Assembly (NCBI RefSeq): GCF_035621355.1
Contig: NZ_CP141769.1
Coordinates: 1,736,001-1,800,000, forward strand
DNA length: 64,000 nucleotides
Direction of reading: 5' to 3'
DNA from: Thiobacillus sp. SCUT-2
Lineage (GTDB): Bacteria; Pseudomonadota; Gammaproteobacteria; Burkholderiales; Thiobacillaceae
The translations under genes and the position numbers were made by a program. Below, piece after piece: positions 47,116-57,300 of the stretch (position 1 is the first letter of the stretch; each line of letters opens with the position of its first letter). Under the pieces are notes generated by a model that was given only the letters and a program-made list of their open reading frames with translations, ran no database searches and was not told where the DNA came from.

Positions 47116-49353
47116 ATGCCGAGCGAGAAGGACGCCCTCCGCTACATCCGCGCCAAGGTCGACCAATTGCTGGCGGTCATCGGGACCCTGCCGTTGCGCC
47201 CCGAGGAGCTCGACGACGACATGCTGATCGAGCTCGACCCCATCGGCATCGTCGCGGACTCCTTCACGCAGGTGATCGCCCACCTCAATACGACGAACCA
47301 TCGGCTCGATCTCGCGACACGCGAGATCCGCGCCATCTTCGACACCCTGGGCGCGGCGGTCCTCGTCCTCGACCTCCACAACCGCATCGAAGACTGCAAC
47401 CGCCAGGCCCTCGACTGGCTGTTCGACGGCGCCGCGCGGGACCGGATCATCGGCCGTCCGGCCGCCGACATGGCCCCCCTGGCCGGCATGCTGGCGGCGA
47501 TCGGCGAAGCCGCGAATGAGCTGCCGCGCATCGTCGCGATCGGTGCACGGGATCTCCAGCTGGTCTCCTCGCGCATCCTTGACGAAACGGGCAGCCACGC
47601 GAAGACCGTCGTGCTGTTCACCGACATCACCCAGCAGAAGGAAAACGCGCGCCATCTGGAGCTCTATGCCAGGATCTTCAGCGACGTCGGCGAAGGCATC
47701 CTGATCACCGACGCCGACAACCGCATCGTCGAGGTCAACGCCGCGGTCAGCCGCATCACCGGCTTCCCGCGGGACGAACTGATCGGCACCTCGCCCGCGA
47801 TCCTCAAATCCGGCCTGCACGAGCCGGCCTTCTACGAGGCCATGTGGCACGCGCTGCGGCAGACGGGCCGCTGGCACGGCGAGACCCTCAACCGCGCCCG
47901 CGACGGCCGCATCGTCCCGGTGCTGCAGACGATCAGCGAAGTCCGCGATGCCGACGGCGCGCTGACGCACCACATCTCGGTCATGACCGACATTTCGTCG
48001 ATCAAGGAAACGCAGAGCCGGCTCGACTTCCTCGCCCATCACGACGCCTTGACCGAGCTGCCGAACCGCCTGCTGTTCGGCGACCGGCTGCAGCACCTCA
48101 TCGCGCGTGCCGTGCGCAACGGCGACGCCGTGGCCCTCCTCTTCATCGATCTCGACCACTTCAAGAACATCAACGACAGCCTCGGCCACCACGTCGGGGA
48201 CCAGCTGCTGGTCGAGGCGGCCCAGCGGCTCCGCAGCCTGGTGCGGCGCTCGGATACGCTGGCGCGGCTGGGCGGGGACGAGTTCGTCGTCCTGATGGAG
48301 GACCAGGCTTCGCACGCGGCTGCCGTCAGCCTGGCCGACAAGATCGTGACCGCCTTCAAGCAGCCCTTCCAGGTCGGCGGCATCGACCTGCACGTCCGCT
48401 GCAGCATCGGGATCACGCTCTATCCCGAGGATGGCGCCGACGCGATCACGCTGCTGAAGAACGCGGATACCGCCATGTATCGCGCCAAGGATGCGGGACG
48501 CGACGGCCACGTGCGCTACAACGCGGAGCTGTCGGCGGCCGCCCGCAGCAGGATCGAGCTCGACAGGGCCCTGCGCGCCGCGGTGCAAGACGGCGGCTTC
48601 GCGCTCCACTACCAGCCCATCGTGGACATCGCGCACGGCCGGGTCATTGCATGCGAAGCGCTGATCCGCTGGCCGGGCGGGCCGGCCGGCGCCCGGACGC
48701 CCGACGTCTTCATCCCGCTCGCGGAGGAAAACCGCCTGATCGTGCCGCTCGGCGAATGGATCCTGCGCGAGGCCCTGGCGAGCATGCGCACCTGGCGCAG
48801 CAACGGACTCAAGCTCGATTACATCTCGGTCAACATCTCCGCGGTGCAGCTCGCGCAGCCCGACTTCGCCGACCGGGTCATCGCACTGCTGCAGGAAAGC
48901 GGCCTGCCGGGCCAGCGGCTGCAGATCGAGCTGACCGAAAACGTGCTGCTGCGTGACATCGAACTATGCGGATGGGTGCTGAGCCAGCTGCGCGAGCACG
49001 GCATCCGCGTCGCCATCGACGACTTCGGCACGGGCTATTCCTCGCTCAGCTACCTGAAGCAGTTGCCGATCGACAATCTCAAGATCGATCGCTCGTTCGT
49101 GCGCGACATCCCGACCGACGCCAACGACTGCGCGATCGCCACCGCCATCATCGCGCTGGCCAGTTCACTGGGCCTCGATGCGATTGCCGAAGGCATCGAA
49201 ACCTCCGTCCAGCAGACGTATCTGGCGCAGATCGGCTGCACCAAGGTGCAAGGCTTCCTTCACTCGGAACCGGTCGCTGCCGACGCCTTCGCCGCCTTCG
49301 CCTCCCGCCTCCAGCAAGCCCACCCCGACGACGGCATCAAGGCTCTCGGCTAG
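47116..49353 (+). CDS. PAS-GGDEF-EAL cyclic-di-GMP protein
   Basis: A 745-residue soluble protein. Residues 1-60 are a novel acidic N-terminus; two PAS domains follow (about 70-175 and 180-300, e.g. IFSDVGEGILITDADNRIVEVN). The GGDEF domain has RLGGDEF and an RRSD inhibitory site; the EAL domain has CEALIRW, ELTEN, IDDFGTGYSSL, LKIDRSF and EGIET, all conserved. It should be a bifunctional or dominant-phosphodiesterase enzyme. It starts 16 bases after the TusA gene, so sulfur status may feed signalling (inference). It overlaps the opposite-strand methyltransferase gene by 17 bases. Confidence 0.93.
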   Translation: MPSEKDALRYIRAKVDQLLAVIGTLPLRPEELDDDMLIELDPIGIVADSFTQVIAHLNTTNHRLDLATREIRAIFDTLGAAVLVLDLHNRIEDCNRQALDWLFDGAARDRIIGRPAADMAPLAGMLAAIGEAANELPRIVAIGARDLQLVSSRILDETGSHAKTVVLFTDITQQKENARHLELYARIFSDVGEGILITDADNRIVEVNAAVSRITGFPRDELIGTSPAILKSGLHEPAFYEAMWHALRQTGRWHGETLNRARDGRIVPVLQTISEVRDADGALTHHISVMTDISSIKETQSRLDFLAHHDALTELPNRLLFGDRLQHLIARAVRNGDAVALLFIDLDHFKNINDSLGHHVGDQLLVEAAQRLRSLVRRSDTLARLGGDEFVVLMEDQASHAAAVSLADKIVTAFKQPFQVGGIDLHVRCSIGITLYPEDGADAITLLKNADTAMYRAKDAGRDGHVRYNAELSAAARSRIELDRALRAAVQDGGFALHYQPIVDIAHGRVIACEALIRWPGGPAGARTPDVFIPLAEENRLIVPLGEWILREALASMRTWRSNGLKLDYISVNISAVQLAQPDFADRVIALLQESGLPGQRLQIELTENVLLRDIELCGWVLSQLREHGIRVAIDDFGTGYSSLSYLKQLPIDNLKIDRSFVRDIPTDANDCAIATAIIALASSLGLDAIAEGIETSVQQTYLAQIGCTKVQGFLHSEPVAADAFAAFASRLQQAHPDDGIKALG

Positions 49354-50866
49354 GCGGCGAGCCGTCCTGCAGCAGGCCCTGGCGCGCGAACAGCCAGAGC
49401 TGTCGCCACATCGCTTCCAGCAGCCGCTCCGGCGCCGGCACGCTCCCCGCCTGCGCAAGCGCGGCTCGCATGAGGTCGAGCAGTTGATCGATCGTCCGGC
49501 TGCCGTCGAGGGCGGCGAGCAGGGCGCGGCCCGGCACGTCGAGATCGAGCGCCACATGGCGCGCGCCGCTCACCACCCATCCGGGCGTCCCCGCCTGCTG
49601 TCGCGCCAGCGCATGCGCGCACGGGCGTTTGGGCGGCGCATGCCCCGTGGGGCCTTCCCACACCGTCGGCATCACGCCGTGCGCCATCGCCAGCGCGAAA
49701 AGGGCGTCGCCGAACGCGGCTGCGTCGGCCGGCGGCTCCGCACCGTATTCCTGCAGCAGCGCACGCGCGGCTGCCAGCAGCTCAGCGTAGGCGATCGCCT
49801 GCGGATAGCGCGCCGCCAGCACCATCACGGCCGCCTTCAGGAGCGGTTCCCCGACCCGGAAGGCGTTGCCGGCCGGATTGACGAACGCCTGTTCGATAGC
49901 GTCCTCCAGATCGATTTCCTCGTCGCTGCGCAGGTCGGCGCAGAACGCCAGCGTGCCCAGGGCCCTGGCCTGCGGCGGATGGGCGCAGGCCGCATCGGCG
50001 CGCGCGATGAGGGCACGGCGAAAGCGCGTGCCGAAAGCGTCGTCGAGCGCGCACTCGGCATCGATCCAGCGCCCTGTCATGCCCTCGGGGGCCAGCCCCC
50101 AGGCATCCTCGAGCTCGACCACCGCGTTGCGGGGCCCGGCTTCGCCGACGTAACGCAGACCGTGCGCGTCGAGCTGCGTCGCGAAATCGGAAAACCCGAT
50201 CGGTGCGTTGAACTCCGCGAGGTATTCGTGGAACAGATAGGAGGGCGCCGCACCTTTCAGATAGGCGATCTCCTTCAGCAGCAGCGGATCGCGCCATTCC
50301 GCCTGCAGGTCGTCGAGTACGCGCAGCGCCCGGGCGTAGCGCGCCGGCGCCGGCAGGCCCGCCGCCGTGCGCTCGACGAGGGCGGCGCGTAGCGGCAGCA
50401 GGGGCGTCCAGCCGGCCGCGACATTGAAGCTGACATAGGCGAGGCCCCGCGGCACCAGGTGGCGGCGGCAGACGTCGAGCAGTGCGGCCTGCACCGCAGG
50501 CGGCACCCACGAAAACACGCCGTGCGCAATGATGTAGTCGAACTCGCCGAGATCGGCGGGCAGCGCGGCCAGATCGCCGTGCAGGATACGGACATTGGCA
50601 AGCCCCAGGCTGCGGATGAACGCAGCGCCGGCCTCGGCCTGCACGCGTGACAACTCGACGCCGACGCACTCGCAATCGGGCCAGCGCCAGGCCAGCGGGA
50701 TCAGGTTGCCGCCCTGGGCGCAGCCCAGTTCGAGGATGCGCGCGCGGCGCGGATCGGGCGACTCGAAGCCATGCAGCCGCGCGATGGCCGCCAGGAAATC
50801 CGGCTGGGTTTCCGGCAGCGGCAGGCTGTCGTAGGGCAGTTCGTCGTAGCTGGCGAGGGTGACCAT
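49337..50866 (-). CDS. Two-domain class I methyltransferase with regulatory domain
   Basis: A 509-residue protein. The first 180 residues are a class I SAM methyltransferase (ILELGCAQGGNLIPLAW at 43-59, GDLAALPADLGEFDYIIAHGVF). The middle (about 200-310) resembles the methyltransferase-regulatory domain (LLLKEIAYLKGAAPSYLFHEYL), and the C-terminus is a helical domain. Such proteins are thought to modify peptides or natural products, but the substrate is unknown. It is preceded by the heptanucleotide repeat array. The last 17 bases overlap the opposing gene. Confidence 0.88.
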   Translation of the reverse strand: MVTLASYDELPYDSLPLPETQPDFLAAIARLHGFESPDPRRARILELGCAQGGNLIPLAWRWPDCECVGVELSRVQAEAGAAFIRSLGLANVRILHGDLAALPADLGEFDYIIAHGVFSWVPPAVQAALLDVCRRHLVPRGLAYVSFNVAAGWTPLLPLRAALVERTAAGLPAPARYARALRVLDDLQAEWRDPLLLKEIAYLKGAAPSYLFHEYLAEFNAPIGFSDFATQLDAHGLRYVGEAGPRNAVVELEDAWGLAPEGMTGRWIDAECALDDAFGTRFRRALIARADAACAHPPQARALGTLAFCADLRSDEEIDLEDAIEQAFVNPAGNAFRVGEPLLKAAVMVLAARYPQAIAYAELLAAARALLQEYGAEPPADAAAFGDALFALAMAHGVMPTVWEGPTGHAPPKRPCAHALARQQAGTPGWVVSGARHVALDLDVPGRALLAALDGSRTIDQLLDLMRAALAQAGSVPAPERLLEAMWRQLWLFARQGLLQDGSPPSREP

Positions 50867-50895
50867 GGCACGAATTGTGCCGCATCGCGCGGAAA

Positions 50896-51042
50896 TGAGT
50901 GGTGAGTGGTGAGTGGTGAGTGGTGAGTGGTGAGTGGTGAGTGGTGAGTGGTGAGTGGTGAGTGGTGAGTGGTGAGTGGTGAGTGGTGAGTGGTGAGTGG
51001 TGAGTGGTGAGCGGTGAGCGGTGAGCGGTGAGCGGTGAGCGG
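50896..51042. repeat. Heptanucleotide tandem array, 21 copies
   Basis: Sixteen perfect TGAGTGG units followed by five perfect TGAGCGG units give 147 bases without a break. The array lies 30 bases upstream of the methyltransferase ATG and 40 bases after the rhlE stop. The C/T switch is clean between units 16 and 17. Confidence 0.98.
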
Positions 51043-51081
51043 TGATGGCTACCGCTTACCCTTGACTCCTTCCCCTCACCT

Positions 51082-52518
51082 TCAATGCCCGCGCGACCCC
51101 GGCTTGGAGGAGAACAGCGCGGCCTGCGGACGCGGCTTGCGCGGCTGCGCGGGGTGATTCGCCCCGGCGCGGTCGGGCGCTGGCCTGGCCGCCGGCTTGG
51201 CACCGCCCGCGGGCTTGCCCTGCGGCGCACGCCCCGAGGCGTTGCGGCTGCCGGGCTGCGCCGGCCTGGACGGCTGCCCTTGGCGCGGGCCATTGTTCTG
51301 GCGCGGCGCGCCACGTCCCTGCGGCGGGCGCGGCGGGCGTTCGTCGGACATCAGGTCGGCCTTGGCTGGCGGCACGAAGCCGGGTTCGATCTCGACGCGG
51401 ACGATCGAACGCTTGATCAGCTTCTCGATGTCGCGCAGGTAGCCCATTTCCTCGTCGTCCACCAGCGACAGCGCCGAGCCCGTGGCCCCGGCGCGGCCGG
51501 TGCGGCCGATGCGGTGGACGTAATCCTCCGGCACGTTGGGCAGCTCGAAGTTGACCACCTGCGGCAGCTGGTCGATGTCGATGCCGCGCGCGGCGATGTC
51601 GGTCGCCACCAGCACGCGCACGCTGCCATCCTTGAAGCTCGCCAGCGCCTTGGTGCGCGCGGACTGGCTCTTGTTGCCGTGGATCGCGGCGGCGGTGATG
51701 CCGTCCTTGATCAGTTTCTCGGCGAGCTTGTTGGCGCCGTGCTTGGTGCGGGTGAACACCAGCACCTGCTGCCAGTCGTGGTGCTTGATCAGGTGCGCCA
51801 GCAGGTCGCGCTTGTGCGCCTGCGGCACGCGGTGCATCGACTGCTCGACCACTTCCACCGTGGTGTTGCGGCGTGCGACCTCGACGCTCTTCGGGTTGTG
51901 CAGCAGACCGTTGGCGAGCGTGCGGATCTCGTCGGAGAAGGTTGCCGAGAACAGCAGGTTCTGCCGCGTTTTTGGCAGCACGGCGAGCACCTTCTTGATG
52001 TCGCGGATGAAGCCCATGTCGAGCATGCGGTCGGCTTCGTCGAGCACGAGGATCTCGACGCCGGACAGGTCGACCGTCTTCTGCCCGACGTGATCGAGCA
52101 GGCGGCCCGGCGTGGCGACCAGGATGTCGACGCGCGACTTCAGCGCCTTGAACTGCGGATTGATGTTGACGCCGCCGAACATCACCATCGAGGTGAGCGA
52201 CAGGTACTTGCCATAGGTCTTGACCGATTCCTCGACCTGCGCGGCGAGTTCGCGTGTCGGCACCAGGATCAGGCAGCGCGGACGGCCGGGCTTAGGCGCC
52301 TGCGCAGCGCGCGTCGACAGATGGTGCAGGATCGGCAGGGTGAAGCCGGCTGTCTTGCCGGTGCCGGTCTGCGCCGCGGCGAGCAGGTCGCCACCTTGCA
52401 GCACCTGCGGAATCGCCTGCGCCTGGATCGGGGTGGGCGTGGTGTAGCCGGCGTCGGCAATGGCACGCAGGATGGGGTCGGCCAGCGCGAGGCCGGCAAA
52501 GGTGTTTTCAACAGTCAT
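51082..52518 (-). CDS. rhlE: DEAD-box RNA helicase
   Basis: ATP-dependent RNA helicase of 478 residues. Helicase motifs are complete: Q motif, [27 protein letters not shown], and [10 protein letters not shown]. The last 90 residues are a basic, Pro/Gly/Arg-rich tail ([17 protein letters not shown]), as in RhlE proteins, probably an RNA-binding tail. The start at 52518 follows a CAGGAAACCCC ribosome site and is preferred over an extended frame. RhlE is involved in ribosome assembly and RNA turnover. Confidence 0.95.
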   Translation of the reverse strand: MTVENTFAGLALADPILRAIADAGYTTPTPIQAQAIPQVLQGGDLLAAAQTGTGKTAGFTLPILHHLSTRAAQAPKPGRPRCLILVPTRELAAQVEESVKTYGKYLSLTSMVMFGGVNINPQFKALKSRVDILVATPGRLLDHVGQKTVDLSGVEILVLDEADRMLDMGFIRDIKKVLAVLPKTRQNLLFSATFSDEIRTLANGLLHNPKSVEVARRNTTVEVVEQSMHRVPQAHKRDLLAHLIKHHDWQQVLVFTRTKHGANKLAEKLIKDGITAAAIHGNKSQSARTKALASFKDGSVRVLVATDIAARGIDIDQLPQVVNFELPNVPEDYVHRIGRTGRAGATGSALSLVDDEEMGYLRDIEKLIKRSIVRVEIEPGFVPPAKADLMSDERPPRPPQGRGAPRQNNGPRQGQPSRPAQPGSRNASGRAPQGKPAGGAKPAARPAPDRAGANHPAQPRKPRPQAALFSSKPGSRGH

Positions 52519-52661
52519 GGGGTTTCCTGCGACGGCCCGTTGCACTGGCGGCAACACCAATCGAGGCAGACGGAGATGATCGCGAGATCGCTGCAAAAAC
52601 CCGCAACGATTGGTGGAAGCGGGCTGCCCGGCATGAAGTTCCGGACGGGACGTATTCGGGA

Positions 52662-52736
52662 TGGTGGGCAGTACAAGGTTCGAACTTGTGACCCCTGCCG
52701 TGTGAAGGCAGTGCTCTACCGCTGAGCTAACTGCCC
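52662..52736 (-). tRNA. tRNA-Val (anticodon CAC)
   Basis: A 75-base tRNA with perfect acceptor stem GGGCAGT/ACTGCCC, anticodon loop TTCACAC (CAC, valine), T-arm ACAAGTTCGAACCTTGT and encoded CCA. It is transcribed opposite to gltX. Confidence 0.96.
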
Positions 52737-52766
52737 CCGAGGGCTGCGGTAACGACAGCGGCGCGA

Positions 52767-52796
52767 ATTAAACCACAGGCACGCGGGCGAGGTCAA
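52767..52796 (-). promoter_or_regulatory. Sigma-70 promoter of tRNA-Val (CAC)
   Basis: On the minus strand TTGACC is 18 bases from TTTAAT, about 30 bases before the mature tRNA 5' end. It lies in the gap with divergent gltX. Confidence 0.6.
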
Positions 52797-52848
52797 TTTC
52801 ACGGGCCGCAATCCAGTAAAATAGAGCCTTTTTCGCTCGGCCCCGTTC

Positions 52849-54237
52849 ATGATCCGCACCCGCTTCGCCCCCTCCCCCACCGGCTACCTGCACATCGGCG
52901 GCGCCCGCACCGCGCTGTTCTCGTGGGCGTTCGCGCGGCATCACGGCGGCCAGTTCATCCTGCGCATCGAGGACACCGACATCGCGCGCTCGACCCCGGA
53001 GGCGGTGCAGGCGATCCTCGACGGCATGGCCTGGCTCGACCTCAGCCACGACGAAGGCCCGTTCTACCAGACCAAGCGCCTGTACCGCTACAAGGAAGTG
53101 ATCGAGCAGATGCTCGCCGCTGGCCAGGCCTATTACTGCTACTGCAGCCCGGAAGAACTCGACGCGATGCGCGAGGCGCAGCGCGCACGCGGCGAAAAAC
53201 CGCGCTACGACGGCCGCTGGCGCCCCGAGTCGGGCAAGGAACTGCCGGTGCCGCCGTCCGGCGTGCAGCCGGTGGTGCGCTTCCGCAACCCGACCGAGGG
53301 CACGGTGGCGTGGAAAGACCTGGTCAAGGGCACGATCGAGTTTTCGAATGCGGAGCTCGACGACCTCATCATCGCGCGCGCCGACGGGACGCCGACCTAC
53401 AACTTCTGCGTCGTGGTCGACGACTGGGACATGAAGATCACCCACGTCATCCGCGGCGACGACCACGTCAACAACACCCCGCGCCAGATCAACATCCTCA
53501 AGGCGCTCGGCGCGACCATCCCGCAGTACGCCCATCTTTCGATGATCCTCGGCGACGACGGCACCAAGCTCTCGAAGCGTCACGGCGCGGTGTCGGTGAT
53601 GCAGTACGCCGACGACGGCTACCTGCCGGAGGCGGTCGTCAACTACCTCGCGCGGCTCGGCTGGTCGCATGGCGACGCCGAACTGTTCAGCCGCGAGCAG
53701 TTCGTGCAGTGGTTCGACCTCGACCACATCACGCCTTCGGCGGCGCAGTTCAACACGGAGAAGCTGCGCTGGCTCAACCAGCAGTACATCAAGGCGGCCG
53801 ACGACGCGCGGCTGGCGGACCTGGCGCGCCCCTTCCTGATCCGCAACGGCGCCGCGCTGGACGACGGCCCCGACCTCGTGGCCGTGGTCGCGCTGGTCAA
53901 GGAGCGCGCCGCGACGATCGAGGAGCTCGCCGACGCCGCCACCCTGTTCTACCGCACGCTGCACCCGACGCCCGAACTGCTGGCGCAGCACGTCACGCCC
54001 GAAGTGCTGCCGGCGCTGGCCGATCTCGTATCCCGCCTCGAAGCCCTGACCTGGGAACGCAGCGCCATCAGTGCCGCGTTCAAGGAAACGCTCGCGGCGC
54101 ACGGCCTCAAGATGCCCAAGCTGGCGATGCCGGTGCGCGTGCTGGTGACGGGCGAGCCGCAGACGCCGGCGATCGACGCGACGCTGGAGCTGATCGGCAG
54201 GGAGAAGGTGATTGCCCGCCTGAGAGCGGCCTTGTAA
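52849..54237 (+). CDS. gltX: Glutamyl-tRNA synthetase
   Basis: Class I aminoacyl-tRNA synthetase of 462 residues, charging tRNA-Glu (and maybe tRNA-Gln if glnS is absent). It has the HIGH-type motif [12 protein letters not shown] near residue 14 and the KMSKS-type KLSKRHG near residue 242, followed by an all-helical anticodon-binding domain. A -10-like TAAAAT is visible 33 bases before the ATG, but no -35. Full length. Confidence 0.97.
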   Translation: MIRTRFAPSPTGYLHIGGARTALFSWAFARHHGGQFILRIEDTDIARSTPEAVQAILDGMAWLDLSHDEGPFYQTKRLYRYKEVIEQMLAAGQAYYCYCSPEELDAMREAQRARGEKPRYDGRWRPESGKELPVPPSGVQPVVRFRNPTEGTVAWKDLVKGTIEFSNAELDDLIIARADGTPTYNFCVVVDDWDMKITHVIRGDDHVNNTPRQINILKALGATIPQYAHLSMILGDDGTKLSKRHGAVSVMQYADDGYLPEAVVNYLARLGWSHGDAELFSREQFVQWFDLDHITPSAAQFNTEKLRWLNQQYIKAADDARLADLARPFLIRNGAALDDGPDLVAVVALVKERAATIEELADAATLFYRTLHPTPELLAQHVTPEVLPALADLVSRLEALTWERSAISAAFKETLAAHGLKMPKLAMPVRVLVTGEPQTPAIDATLELIGREKVIARLRAAL

Positions 54238-54264
54238 GGGCGCCACAAGCGCATTCGAATTCGC

Positions 54265-54270
54265 TATAAT
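54265..54270 (+). promoter_or_regulatory. -10 element of tRNA-Thr
   Basis: A perfect TATAAT lies 14 bases before the mature tRNA-Thr 5' end and just after gltX. No convincing -35 is seen, so an extended -10 or stringent-type promoter is possible. Confidence 0.55.
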
Positions 54271-54284
54271 GCGCGCTGTTTTTC

Positions 54285-54360
54285 GCCGGCGTAGCTCAGT
54301 TGGTAGAGCAGCGCATTCGTAATGCGAAGGTCGTCAGTTCGATTCCGATCGCCGGCACCA
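54285..54360 (+). tRNA. tRNA-Thr (anticodon CGT)
   Basis: A 76-base tRNA with acceptor stem GCCGGCG/CGCCGGC, anticodon loop TTCGTAA (CGT, threonine) and encoded CCA. The anticodon arm is like that of E. coli thrW. The T stem (GTCAG/CCGAT) has one A-C mismatch at the 52-62 pair, an oddity worth rechecking. A strong terminator follows. Confidence 0.93.
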
Positions 54361-54368
54361 GTTGTAGG

Positions 54369-54399
54369 AAAAACGCCGCTCTCCGAGCGGCGTTTTTTT
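54369..54399. terminator. Bidirectional rho-independent terminator
   Basis: A perfect eight-base-pair GC-rich stem (CGCCGCTC/GAGCGGCG, loop TCC) is flanked by five A and seven T residues. It ends tRNA-Thr on the plus strand and the PilZ-DUF1631 gene on the minus strand, whose stop codon sits in the T-run. Confidence 0.93.
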
Positions 54400-57300
54400 A
54401 TGGCTGCAGCGAGCGGGCCTGCGGCAGCAGCGCATCGAGGCGGCAAGGCTTGTGGACGGCATAGCCCTGGGCATAGTCGACGCCGAGCTCGCGCAGCGCC
54501 TGGAGGATCATCGGCGATTCGACGTATTCGGCGACGGTGCGCAGGCCGAGCGAATGCCCGACGTCGTTCATGGATTTCACCATCGCGTAGTCCGCCGGGT
54601 TCTCCAGCATGTCCTGCACGAAGCTGCCGTCGATCTTGAGCGCGTCGGTGCGCAGGTTCTTCAGGTGCGCATAGGACGTGAAGCCGCTGCCGAAGTCGTC
54701 CAGCGAGAACTTGCAGCCGTAGCGCCGCACTTCGCGGATGAATTCCTGCGCGGCGCCATAGCTGCCGATGGCTGCGGTTTCCGTGATCTCGAAGGTGAGC
54801 TTGTCCGCCGGGAGCCGGCTGTCGTTCAGCGCCTTGCGCAGGAAAGCCACGACCTCCGGATGGTTCAGCGAGGTGGCGGACAGGTTGATGGCGAAGCCGC
54901 CGAGCGCATCGAAATGTGGCCGATGCGCCCCGATCCATTCGAATACGTTGCGCATGACCCAGATGTCGATCTCGTGTGCGCGCTGCAATCGCTCGGCAGC
55001 CGGGATGAAATGCATCGGGTCGACCGCGATCCCCGGCTCGCCCTCGATCCCGAGCAGGATCTCGTAGTACGGCGCGAGACCGGCATCGTCCGCGATCGGG
55101 CGCACCTGCTGGCAGCGCAGGTGCAGCCCGCCGCCCTTGAGGAAGGTGTCGATCCGCCCGGCCCAGTCCATGAGGGATTCCTGGGACTGCACCAGCTTGC
55201 CGGCCTGCTCGTAGACCTGCATGCGATTGCGCCCGAGCGCCTTGGCGGTGAGGCACGCGGAGTCGGCGCGGCGCACCGCCTCGACGGCGCTCAGACTGGC
55301 GGGAGAATACTCGGCGATGCCGACATTGAAGCCGAGGCTGTAGCGGTGTGGTCCATGGTCGAACGGATGATCCTTGAGATCCTCCAGCAGCCGCTCGATC
55401 GCCTGGCAGCCGTCGGCACGCCTGCAATCCGGCAGCAGCAGCGCCAGCGTGTCGTCGCGGAATGCGGCGACGACCGCGTCGGGCCCGACAAGGGACCGCA
55501 CCTTCTCGGCCAGCACGCGCGACAGCGCCTCGGCCGCCTCGACGCCGCAGGTGTTGGTGATCATGCGGAACTGGTCGAACTCGACGATGCCGACGGCGTG
55601 CACCTGCCCGTCGTCCGCGGGCACGGCGAGCTGCTCGAGGCGCTGCAGGAAACCCCTGCGATTGAGCAGTCCCGTGACCGGGTCGAGCATCGCCTGCTGC
55701 ACCAGATGCCGGTAGGTTTCGTCGAACAGCGACTGCTCGGAGCGTTCGATCAGCGGCAGATCCAGATCCTTGCCCGGCTTGGCCTCGCCGCCCTGGATCC
55801 GTCGCGACAATTCCGCGAGGGTGAACTCGCGCTTCTCGGTGGCGGATCGGTTGGCGAAGGCACACCCGAAGGGCGGCTGGCTGACCCAGATGAGTTGCAT
55901 CGGCACCGGGCTGCCGTCCAGGGCGATTTCCCACCAGGTTCCGACGCGCAGGCCGTCGACCAAGGGGGGGCTTCGCACCTCATCCGGCGGGGCATGCAGG
56001 CGGCCTGGCGGGATGCGGATCTGCCCCGCGGCACCCGCGGCCGGATTGGACAGCTTATCCGCCAGCTCCCCGGCAAACGCCGTCGCCAGGGCGGTGTCGA
56101 CGTTGACGGCCGCCAGGCCCTGCTCGATCGCGTCGAGCAGGGCCTGACGTACCGTCGCAGGGGCGGGATCCCCGCCGTCCGCCGCAAGCAAGGCGAAGAG
56201 TCGGTCGAGCACCGCCAGCGCCGCCTGCACGGCCGGCCCCTGCAAACCTTCGCGCATCTCCAGCAGCACCAGGTGCTGGCGCCAGCCGGCGTCGAGAAGA
56301 CGCAGCAGGGCGGCGGGCACGGTCTTCCCCGCCAGCCGCGCTTCCAGCGCCTCGTTGACGCGCAGGCGGGCCATGCGGACGCGCTCGCGGCCCTCGCTCG
56401 CCTCCTGCAGGCGCGCGACGCGGGTCCTGCGGATCTGCAGAATCGGCGGCAGCACCTTGTCGAGGCTGTCCCGAACGGCCTCGAACACGCCCGGATCCGC
56501 ATCGGCGCGGCTGCAGATGCGGTCGACCAGCAGATAGAGGAAGCGCTGCAGCTTGGGATCGAAGAAGCGGCCCTTGTCGTCCGCCGCAGCAGCGAATTGC
56601 TCGATGCGATCGAGCACCTGGCGGGCAGGATGGTCGGGCATCGACGGAAAGCGCGCATCCTGCAGCGCCAGCTTGAGCAGCGGGCGCTCGAGGCGCTTGA
56701 TCAGCGCGTCGAGGTCCGAACTCGGCACGAGGTCCTCGCGGGCGCGCTGGAACAGTCCCGACGCGGTCTCCAGAACCCGGCGATGTGCCGGCGCAACGGC
56801 CCGCGCACCGTCGGGCGCCACGATGCCGGACCGGATCAGGTTCTGCAGCGAAACGGCCGCCGAACCGTCCGTCCCCGCCTGGCTCGTCGCGGGCAGGCCG
56901 TCCAGGGCCCCCAGCAGGTCCGCCAGGCTGGCATGCGGAGCGGCCGGCGCAGAAGCTCCGCCCGTCTGACGATCCGCCCGTCCCGCAGCCTGTTGCAGGC
57001 GATCGACGACGTGCAGCAAGGGCGCGTCCGGGGTGGCGCGCGGCACCCGCCCCGCCGGCGCCGGGCGCGGCGACGCAGGCGCGAGCGCCGCCAGAATGCG
57101 GTCGAGGCTGTAGTCGGCCGGCTCGCCCGCCGGCGCCGTGGCGCCGGCGCCCTGCCCATACAGGCTGTTCAACGCATCCGCGACGCCCGCGAGGTCGGCG
57201 GCGGCACGATCCGCCCGGCCTGCATCGGGTGTCGGCGCAGGCGCCCGCTCGTTCGGCGGCACGGCGACCGGTTCCACCGACGCGACGGTCTCGTTGAGCT

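Noticed and set aside
50896..51042. The heptamer array as a coding repeat (PLTTHHS on the minus strand)
   Set aside because: The minus frames are all open through the array simply because the unit has no stop codon; there is no ribosome site or conserved protein, and the frame would shift with copy number.
50896..51042. A CRISPR array
   Set aside because: Units are seven bases with no spacers and no cas genes nearby.
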